Below, one piece after another: positions 6,486 to 13,100 of a stretch of 14,789 nucleotides of DNA (position 1 is the first letter of the stretch; each line of letters opens with the position of its first letter). The position numbers were made by a program, and so were the translations under genes. Source of the stretch: RGDT01 sp964630925 (GTDB taxonomy: Bacteria > Planctomycetota > Planctomycetia > Gemmatales > Gemmataceae); contig CAZVZK010000211.1 of NCBI GenBank assembly GCA_964630925.1, positions 1-14,789 on the forward strand. The letters run 5' to 3'. The notes beneath the pieces are model-generated. The model was not told the DNA's origin. It searched no databases and saw nothing but the letters and a program-made list of their open reading frames with translations.

Positions 6486-7162
6486 TGTGGCAGTACCTGT
6501 GGAACGTGCTGCAGGCGGAGTCCGAGAAGGCCGACTTCACCCAGCTCTTCATCCGTCTCACCGCCGCCTTCCTTCTCGGGCTGTGCTGCGCGGCGTTGTA
6601 CCACGTCACCACGCGGACGCCCGGCAAGCCGCCCCACCGGGCCTTCCTGGCCACGCTGGTGCTGCTGAGCGTCCTCGTGGCGATGGTGATGGCGGTGATC
6701 GGCAACGTCGAGGCGAGGGCCTTCTCCCTGGTCGGCACGCTGGCGCTGGTCCGCGCCTTCCGGACGGCGGTCGAGGATACCCGTGACAGCGCCTTCGTGA
6801 TCCTCGCCGTCGGCATCGGCATGGGGGCCGGCTACGGCTACATCGTCGCGCCGCTGGCCGCGCTGCCCCTGGTCCTGGTGGTCGGGCTGCTGTTCCGCGC
6901 CCCCGTCGAGGACCGCCCGAGGCGGGCCGCCATCGTCCTGCGCCTGGCCTCCACGCACCCGCCGGGCCCGACGCTCATGGCCGCGTTGGAGAGGCACGCC
7001 GGGGTCGCGCGGCTCGTGGCGCTGGAGACGGCCCGCGGCGGGGCGGCCCTCGACGCCCGCTACGTGGTCGACCTGCCCCCGGCGGACACGCTGATCGCGA
7101 TGGTGGGCGAATTGTCGCGCATGGAGGGCGTGCAGGGCGTGGAGGTCAAGGAGACGGGTTGA
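6485..7162 (+). CDS. DUF4956 membrane protein with small C-terminal domain
   Basis: This is a 225-residue protein with hydrophobic segments at about 20-40, 51-73, 102-118 and 119-138. Between the second and third is RAFSLVGTLALVRAFRTAV (78-96), the DUF4956 signature with its conserved Arg pair, followed by IGMGAGYGY. A soluble C-terminal part (about 148-225, RRAAIVLRLAST to GVQGVEVKE) has a beta-alpha-beta-beta-alpha-beta look resembling ACT-like tails of MgtC-type proteins; that comparison is my inference. The ATG at 6485 shares its A with the VTC stop (TGATG), so translation is coupled. DUF4956 genes commonly lie beside VTC and CotH genes, and the membrane protein is the obvious candidate to move or anchor polyphosphate, but no function is established. 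The gene end overlaps the convergent surE gene by 17 bases. Confidence 0.88.
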   Translation: MWQYLWNVLQAESEKADFTQLFIRLTAAFLLGLCCAALYHVTTRTPGKPPHRAFLATLVLLSVLVAMVMAVIGNVEARAFSLVGTLALVRAFRTAVEDTRDSAFVILAVGIGMGAGYGYIVAPLAALPLVLVVGLLFRAPVEDRPRRAAIVLRLASTHPPGPTLMAALERHAGVARLVALETARGGAALDARYVVDLPPADTLIAMVGELSRMEGVQGVEVKETG

Positions 7163-7922
7163 CCTTCAGCTCCCACCCGGCCATCTCCGCGAGACGTTGG
7201 CGGTCGGTGAGGTCGAACTGCAACGGCGTCACCGTGATGTAGCCCTCGGCGAGGGCGGCCACGTCGGTGTCGGCGTGCGGGTCGGGGCAGGAGAAGTCCG
7301 GCCCGCTCCAGAAGTACACGCGCCCGCGCGGGTCCGTCCGCCGGTCGAACGCCTCCGTGTAGGGCGCGACGTTCTGCGGCAGGATCTTGACCCCCTTCGG
7401 CGGCCCCTTGTCGGCGCTGGGGATGTTGACGTTGAACAGCGAGCCCGTCGCCGGCTTCTTCGCCAGGATCTGCTCGACCACCTGGCGGGCGAGGGCGGCG
7501 CCTCGCGCGAAGTCGAGCGGCTCCAGCTTGCGGTACTCCAGCGAGCAGGCGATGCTCGTCACCTTGAAGAACGCGCCCTCGATGGCGGCGGCGACCGTGC
7601 CGGAGTACAGCACGTTGATCCCGGCGTTCGAGCCGGCGTTGAGGCCGCTGACGATCACGTCCGGCGGCTCGGCGAGCAATTCGCGGAGGGCGAGTTTGAC
7701 GCAGTCGGCGGGCTTGCCCTCGATGGCGTAGCCGAGGCGGCGGCCGTTGTCCATTACCTCCTGCACGATGAGCGGCGTCGTGAGGGTGACGGAGTGGCCG
7801 ACGGCGCTCTGCTCGGAGGCCGGGGCGATCACCGTCACCTCGCCGATCTTCCGCAGCTCGGGGAGGAGTGCCCTCAGGCCGGGGGCGTGGACGCCGTCGT
7901 CGTTCGTCAGGAGGATGCGCAT
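7146..7922 (-). CDS. surE: 5'/3'-nucleotidase SurE
   Basis: SurE removes phosphate from nucleoside monophosphates, and in E. coli it also acts on short polyphosphate. The 258-residue protein has the whole signature: MRILLTNDDGVHAPG with metal ligands D8 and D9, PASEQSAVGHS with S39, and SGLNAGSNAGINVLYSGTV with N95, the remaining metal-site residue. Length and order match the family, and the protein is cytosolic. The ATG at 7922 is the natural start because the fold begins at once; only a weak, distant GAGG lies upstream. The gene is convergent with the CotH-VTC-DUF4956 operon and overlaps its last codons by 17 bases, which could lead to mutual interference. Given the polyphosphate gene next door, the exopolyphosphatase side-activity of some SurE proteins is worth noting, but the adjacency may be chance. 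Confidence 0.96.
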   Translation of the reverse strand: MRILLTNDDGVHAPGLRALLPELRKIGEVTVIAPASEQSAVGHSVTLTTPLIVQEVMDNGRRLGYAIEGKPADCVKLALRELLAEPPDVIVSGLNAGSNAGINVLYSGTVAAAIEGAFFKVTSIACSLEYRKLEPLDFARGAALARQVVEQILAKKPATGSLFNVNIPSADKGPPKGVKILPQNVAPYTEAFDRRTDPRGRVYFWSGPDFSCPDPHADTDVAALAEGYITVTPLQFDLTDRQRLAEMAGWELKVNPSP

Positions 7923-7955
7923 CGCTGGGGGAGGCCTCGGGGCGGGACTCCATCA

Positions 7956-8082
7956 TCATACGGCGGCGGGCCGCCATTCATCGACATCCCACACGACGAT
8001 CTTGCCGGACGGAAGCAAGCCGGGCCTCGGGGGTGAAGGCGATGGCGTAGGCGGTCGGGGGGTGGCCCTTGAGGATCTTCAT
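7956..8082 (-). pseudogene. Remnant of the last blade of a WD40-repeat protein
   Basis: On the minus strand, codons from 8082 read MKILKGHPPTAYAIAFTPEA followed by RLAS. This is the first two-thirds of a WD40 blade: the GH dipeptide, then the hydrophobic AFTP strand. Directly after this the frame is lost. In another frame, SGKIVVWDVDEWRPAAV then gives the WD end of the blade and a TGA at 7956-7958. About eight residues of a normal blade (the GSADG part) are missing or scrambled at the junction near 8008-8015. The upstream remainder of such a gene is absent: the ROK kinase stop lies only 30 bases away. WD40 proteins are abundant in planctomycetes, so this looks like the decayed 3' end of one, left by a deletion or rearrangement. 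Confidence 0.7.
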
Positions 8083-8101
8083 GCCCGCCGCCGCCGGCCC
8101 C

Positions 8102-8116
8102 GTGACCCGAGGTCAC
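8102..8116 (-). terminator. Small hairpin at the end of the ROK kinase gene
   Basis: GTGACC and GGTCAC are perfect 6-base arms around CGA and include the kinase stop codon (8113-8115). No T-tract follows, so a terminator role is only possible. Confidence 0.25.
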
Positions 8117-9081
8117 ACGACCAACTGCCGCGCGCAGCAGGCCGCCCCGATGAAGCCCGCGTCCGTCCCGAGCATGGCGTACCGGATGGGAGTCCGCTCC
8201 GCCGGCAGCGGGAACGCCAGCGTCCTGACGTGGTGCCTGATTCGGTCGAGGAACGGCTCGCCCGCCGCCGTCATGCCGCCGCCGAACACCACCATGTCCG
8301 GGTCGATGGCGTGCATCGCGTTGGCCGCCCCGATGGCGAGGTAGTACGCCGTCTCCTCGACGATCCGGCCGCCAAGCTCGTCGCCCGCCGACCACGCCGC
8401 GAACACGTCGCGCGCCGACAGCTCGCCGTGCGCCCGCAGCACCGTGTGCAGCGACGACTTGCCCCCGTCGGAGTTCAGCGCCTCGTGCGTGCGCCGCACG
8501 ATGGACATCGCCCCCGCATACGCCTCCAGGCAGCCACGCCGCCCGCAGCCACAGGGGCGGGGGCTCGTCATCTCGATGCGGATGTGGCCCAGCTCGCCGC
8601 CGTTGCTGTTGCGTCCCTCCACCACGCGCCCGCCGATGACGATGCCGCCCCCGATCCCCGTGCCGAGCGTGTAGAACACCAGGCTCTCGCACCCCTTGCC
8701 GGCCCCGGCCCAGCACTCCCCCAGCGCCGCCGCGTTGGCGTCGTTCTGGAACGCCGTCGGCTTGCCAAACTCGGCGGCCACGTGATCCCGCACCGGCACG
8801 TTCTTCCACGGCCGCAGGTTCACCGGGTCGGTGATCAGGCCCGCCTTCAGGTCCATCAGCCCCGGCGTGGCGACGCCGACGGCGGCGATGTCGGCCATCG
8901 ACACCCCCGCCGCGGACACGGCGGCGCGGATGGTCTCGCACATCCGGGCGAGGCCGGCCTCCTGCCCGCGGCCCGCCTCGGTGGGGAGGGTGACGGAGGG
9001 GCGGGCGCGGCCCTCGTCATCGACCACGCCGGCCTTCATGGCCGACCCGCCCACGTCCAGCCCGACGTACAGCCGTGTCAT
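8113..9081 (-). CDS. ROK-family sugar kinase, probably glucokinase
   Basis: ROK kinases phosphorylate glucose or related sugars with ATP in the cytosol. The 322-residue protein has GLDVGGSAMKAGV (7-19) for phosphate binding and FQNDANAAALGE (111-122) with D114 as the catalytic base. It also has LGTGIGGGIV (139-148), GELGH (162-166) with E163 and H166 at the sugar and zinc site, and PCGCGRRGCLEAYAG (176-190), whose three cysteines with H166 bind zinc. FGGGM near the C-terminus completes the ATP site. No N-terminal helix-turn-helix is present, so it is an enzyme rather than a ROK repressor. Glucokinase is the most common role; fructo- or N-acetylmannosamine kinase cannot be excluded. The ATG at 9081 lacks a clear Shine-Dalgarno. 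A promoter candidate with an adjacent inverted repeat lies just upstream. Confidence 0.95.
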   Translation of the reverse strand: MTRLYVGLDVGGSAMKAGVVDDEGRARPSVTLPTEAGRGQEAGLARMCETIRAAVSAAGVSMADIAAVGVATPGLMDLKAGLITDPVNLRPWKNVPVRDHVAAEFGKPTAFQNDANAAALGECWAGAGKGCESLVFYTLGTGIGGGIVIGGRVVEGRNSNGGELGHIRIEMTSPRPCGCGRRGCLEAYAGAMSIVRRTHEALNSDGGKSSLHTVLRAHGELSARDVFAAWSAGDELGGRIVEETAYYLAIGAANAMHAIDPDMVVFGGGMTAAGEPFLDRIRHHVRTLAFPLPAERTPIRYAMLGTDAGFIGAACCARQLVV

Positions 9082-9120
9082 GGATGCTTGTGTTCCAGAG
9101 AGTGCCTTTATCCGCGGCTC

Positions 9121-9149
9121 ATTTCAGGGGGGCGGCGGGCGGTCGTCAA
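9121..9149 (-). promoter_or_regulatory. Sigma70-like promoter for the ROK kinase gene
   Basis: On the minus strand TTGACG (9149-9144) and TGAAAT (9126-9121) are separated by exactly 17 bases. Transcription would start near 9114, giving a leader of about 33 bases before the ATG at 9081. The same TTGACG with 17-base spacing precedes the DUF5684 gene, which strengthens both calls a little. Confidence 0.42.
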
Positions 9150-9159
9150 GGCGTGCCCC

Positions 9160-9201
9160 GAGTCACATGCTCACTCGCTCACCCTCTTGAGCATGTGACT
9201 C
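9160..9201. repeat. Perfect 14-base inverted repeat upstream of the ROK promoter
   Basis: GAGTCACATGCTCA (9160-9173) and its exact reverse complement TGAGCATGTGACTC (9188-9201) flank a 14-base spacer. Relative to the predicted ROK kinase start of transcription it covers about -46 to -87, right behind the -35. This is where an activator or repressor pair could bind. As RNA it would form a strong hairpin, but no T-tract follows on either side. The sequence is less GC-rich than its surroundings, which argues for selection rather than chance. Confidence 0.65.
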
Positions 9202-9246
9202 TGGCGTCAACAGACGCATGGTGTCACAGATAGGCAGCGAGTGCGC

Positions 9247-9260
9247 GAGTCACCTGCTCA
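9247..9260 (+). repeat. Third copy of the 14-base element
   Basis: GAGTCACCTGCTCA matches the left arm of the inverted repeat at 9160-9201 in 13 of 14 bases and in the same orientation as that arm. It starts 46 bases after the right arm. The flanks (GCGC before; CACACGC after) are only loosely alike, so the conserved core is the 14-mer itself. Confidence 0.55.
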
Positions 9261-9261
9261 C

Positions 9262-9892
9262 ACACGCACCTGCGCACACGACACGAGCCCACCGGCTGCT
9301 CGCGGAACGATGCAGGGCCTGGCGTCCCGTCCGATGCCGCTGCGGACAATCTCCGATAGAAGGGCGGCGCCCGTACCCCCGTCGTGCCGGTGAGCGTCCT
9401 CGGCGTCCTGGCCAGCTATCGGTTTCACATCGGCGGCGGCCGTTCATTGGTGCGGAGTGGCACGCCAGGGATGGGTGACAGTCGGCGTCCGTGGATGACA
9501 TGGAGCGCATACGCGGACGATCACCGATACAACAGCGACAGACGGGCCGCCCTGCCTCCCTCTCCCGGCCCGCCGGGCGGCCGGGGGACGTGGCCGGCCT
9601 GCCGCCTCGTCTGCCGCGTGTCATGGCCGCGCTCTGTTGGGCACGCCGCATCGTACCCGGCGGGGGGCGAAACCGGATGGCGACTTCCGACGACGGTCAG
9701 CGCCGTCGCCCCGAATCCGTCATCTTCCCCGGCCGGCGGCGGTTGGCCGCGTGTGTCGCGGGCGGTCTTCGGTAGGTCGCGGTTGAGGCCCGCCAGGGCC
9801 GAAGCCCGACGGGCCTGGGCTCCTACCCGGCCACGACCCACCGTCTCCTTCCGTCCCATTCCCACCCCAGGCTGACCGGCTCCCCGTCATGA
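9262..9892. other. Intergenic stretch without a convincing gene
   Basis: Both strands contain open frames here (for example 9384-9875 plus and 9250-9651 minus). They are Arg/Pro/Gly/Ser-rich, have no ribosome site and show no domain, so I regard them as chance frames in GC-rich DNA. Two GC-rich hairpins can be seen: CCCGGCC with GGCCGGG (9564-9570 and 9579-9585) and AGGCCCG with CGGGCCT (9786-9792 and 9810-9816). No tRNA, rRNA or mobile-element end was recognised. The stretch could hold long leaders, an unrecognised RNA or decayed genes. Confidence 0.5.
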
Positions 9893-9928
9893 AAAGGCCG
9901 TGAGGGTTTGGCCGTACGGTCGTCTCCT

Positions 9929-10168
9929 GTGTTGGACGATTCCACCCACGATGTGGGCAAATGTTTGCACATCACCCCCCGACGTGGCCCGGATGGCGAA
10001 CTTGAGGCAAAACGCCATCCCGCGCGTTTTTCCTTCAAGAACGCACAAGAGTTTGCCGATAGAATCGGATACTCGGGGCCAGTGCCGGGTGGCCGGCGCG
10101 CGGAGGGCGAGGACGCCCTGGCGATGCGGATTGAACCGCCGGCCGATTCCCAAGTCTTGTTAGGATAA
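9929..10168 (+). CDS. Possible small ORF before the secretin-module gene
   Basis: A 79-codon frame from GTG at 9929 (or TTG at 9908) ends with TAA at 10166-10168, seven bases before the next ATG. The predicted peptide is of balanced composition, with segments such as FSFKNAQEFADRIGYSGPV, unlike the Arg/Pro-rich shadow frames nearby. Against it: there is no Shine-Dalgarno, its G/C preference at third positions is clearly weaker than in neighbouring genes, and an 88-codon frame exists on the other strand. No family is recognised. The AT-rich part around 10025-10066 may instead be the promoter of the downstream gene. Confidence 0.28.
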   Translation: MLDDSTHDVGKCLHITPRRGPDGELEAKRHPARFSFKNAQEFADRIGYSGPVPGGRRAEGEDALAMRIEPPADSQVLLG

Positions 10169-10174
10169 ACAGCC

Positions 10175-13100
10175 ATGCGGCACCATCCCGCCGAAGCCCG
10201 GCCCGGCCCCGTGTTCAGCGCTCGGACGCGAGGGGCCGCCCGCCTGACGCTCGGGGCGTGCCTCGCGGCGCTCGTGTGCTGGGCCGCGCTCGGCCTGCCC
10301 GCCCAGGCGCAGCCCGTCGCCGCCCCGCCGCCGGCGAAGGACGGCGTCCCCTCGGACAAGGCTCCGGAGGGCAAGAAGATCGCGTTCGCGATGGACGGCA
10401 AGCCGTGGCCGGCGGTGTTCAAGTGGCTGGCGGACCAGACGGGTGTGCCGGTGATCACGTCGGGGAAGCCCGTGGGGGCGTTCACGTTCACGCCGCCGGC
10501 GGGGATGACGTTCACGCTGGGCGAGGTGATCGACATCATCAACGAGGGCCTCCTGCCCCAGAAGATCCACCTCGTCAACCGCGGGCGCAACTACGTCGTG
10601 GCCGGGGCCGCCGACCTGGCCGACCTCGTGCCCCAGCTCGACCCCGAGGACCTCGACGACCCGAAGCTGGGCCGCAACGACATCGTGAGTGTGACCTTCG
10701 CGCTGAAGAAGGCGCGGGCGACGGACGTGGGCGCCGACGTCGAGAAGCAGATGGGGCCGTTCAAGCGCGTGGTGGCGATGGAGAAGTCGAACCAGCTCCA
10801 GCTCCAGGACAAGGTGGCCACGCTGCGGCGCATCAAGCGGACCATCAGCGGCCTGGAGGCCGGCTCCAAGGGGCCCGGCGGGCCGCCGGGGACCATCTGG
10901 CACAAGTGCAGGTACATCACGGCGGCGGAGGCGGAGCGGCAGCTCAAGGAGCTGATGATCTCCTCGCTGCCGCCGGGCACCCCCCCGCCGATGGACAAGA
11001 AGGGGATGGCGGCGTTGCTCGGTGACTTCAAGGTCACGGTCAACGACGCCACGCAGACGCTCCTGATCACCGGCAGCGCCGACAAGCTGGCCAAGGCCAG
11101 GGACCTCCTCGATACCATCGACTCGAAGACGGACGGCGCCGCGGAGATCCCGCGCGGCGAGATGATCCTCAAGAAGCACACGGTCTCGAGCGGCTCGGCG
11201 GAGGCCGTCCGCATGGTCCTCACCAAGGACTTCCCCAAGGCCAACATCCAGGTGGTGGGGAATAACACGGTCCTGGTGTACGCCTTCCCGGCGGACCAGA
11301 TCCGCATCACCAAGGTGATCCTCGCGATGGAGGAGAAGGAGGAAGCCCCGAAGACGGTGACCATCCCCGTGGGCGAGGCCGACCCGGAGAAGGTCGCCAA
11401 GTTCATCATGTTCTCGCTGGGCGACTTCCGCGGCTTCCAGGGCGGCGGCCTGACGGTGGAGACGGCCCCGGAGAAGAACGCGGTGGTCGTGCGTGGCACG
11501 CCGGACCAGATCAAGTTCGCCAGGGAGATCGTCGCCGCGATGGACAGCGCCGGCGGCGGCGAGGAGAACGGCGGCCGCGTGCGGACGATCTCGCTGGGCG
11601 ACGGCGGCAGCGCCGTCCTGATGGCCGACGAGCTGTCGCGGCTCCTGCCCAAGCTGCTCAAGAACCCCATCGAGATCATCAAGCCGCGCCTCCCCGACGG
11701 CGACGAGCCGAAGGGGAAGAAGGAGAAGGACAGCCTGAAGACACCCCGTGAGCTGAAGGACGCGGCGGCAGAGGCCAGGGGCATGCCGGTGAGCGAGCGC
11801 AAGGAGGACGAGGGCCCGCTGTTCGACCCCAGGCCGAAGGACGGCAAGGACCCGCGTGCGGGGAGCAAGGACAAGCCGATCCGCATCTTCGCGTCGGGCA
11901 GCAAGCTGCTGCTCGCCAGCGACGACCAGGAGGCGATCAAGCTCATCCAGCAGCTCGTCAGCCTGTACAAGAAGACGCCCGGGAAGGGTGACTTCGTGGT
12001 CATCCGCCTGAAGGGGACGAGCGCCGCCGACGCCGCCAAGGCGCTGGAGGAGGTGTTCAACAACCCGGCCACCACCTCCGCCGGGCCTGGCCGCGGCGGG
12101 CAGCCCAACCCATGGGGCGGCGGGGGCGGCGGGTTCAACCCGTGGCAGTATCTGCAGCGGTTCGGGCAGCCCGGCCAGTCGATGCCGACGGACCCGGAGC
12201 CCAACCGCATCCGCGTGGTGGCCTACCCGGCGACGAATTCCATCCTGGTCAAGGCGTCGCCGCTCGACATGCTGACCATCAAGGACCTGCTGGCCAGGGC
12301 CATCGACCCGGCGGAGGGCGAGGAGGCGGCCAGGCCGCTGATCCGCAACTTCGTCATCAAGCTCAAGCACGCCAGCGCCAGCGACGTGTCGTACACGATC
12401 AAGGAGCTGTACCGCTCGTACACGCGCAGCGCCTCGTCCTCGTCGGACGACTCCGGCGGCTCCCGGCGGTTCGGCGGCTTCGGCGGCTTCGGCTCGATGG
12501 GGGCCTCGTCCCCGCCGCCCCGCCCGTCGTCCCCGTCGCAGCCGGCGTTGTCGGTGGACTACGACACGCCGACGAACCGGCTGTTCATCGCCTGCTCCGA
12601 GGCGATGTTCAAGGACATCAAGAAGCTGGCCGAGGAGTACGACGAGGGCGCCAAGGATTCCACCCGGCGTATCCGCGTCGTGCCTGTCAAGGGCATCGAC
12701 CCGGCGATGGTCCAGCAGGTGGTGGACACGATGCAGGGCCGCACCCGCGCCCCGCGGCCAGGCGCCCAGCCGGGCCAGCCGCCCCAGCCGCCGCCCGGCA
12801 CACCGCCCGGCGGCTTCAACCCCGGCGGCTTCGGCCCCGGTGGGCCGGGGATGGGGTCGGGGCCACGGAGAGGGGGGAACGGCGGGACGCCGATGGGCTC
12901 GCTGGACGGGAAGCAGAGGGGGCCGGATTTTTTCGCACCACGGGTCATGGATGACCCTCGCAGCGTGTCCGGCCTCTACGACCCCCGCCTCGACGACAGG
13001 AGCAGCGAAGCCCGCATCACCGCAGTGAATGGGAAGCCCGCCGGCGACACCTCGACGCACACCTCGGCCGAAGTCGTCCCCGCCCGCTTCGTGCAAGCGG

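Noticed and set aside
9160..9201. The inverted repeat as ends of a mobile element
   Set aside because: Only 14 bases lie between the arms, so there is no room for cargo, and no target duplication is visible.
9384..9875. A 163-codon open frame on the plus strand
   Set aside because: Composition is Arg/Pro/Ser/Gly-rich, there is no Shine-Dalgarno or motif, and hairpins run through it. It resembles the chance frames seen antisense to real genes.
10160..13096. A 978-codon open frame on the minus strand
   Set aside because: It is the antisense shadow of the secretin-module gene. Its product is Arg/His/Leu/Gly-rich, without domains, while the plus frame shows clear repeated modules and a signal peptide.
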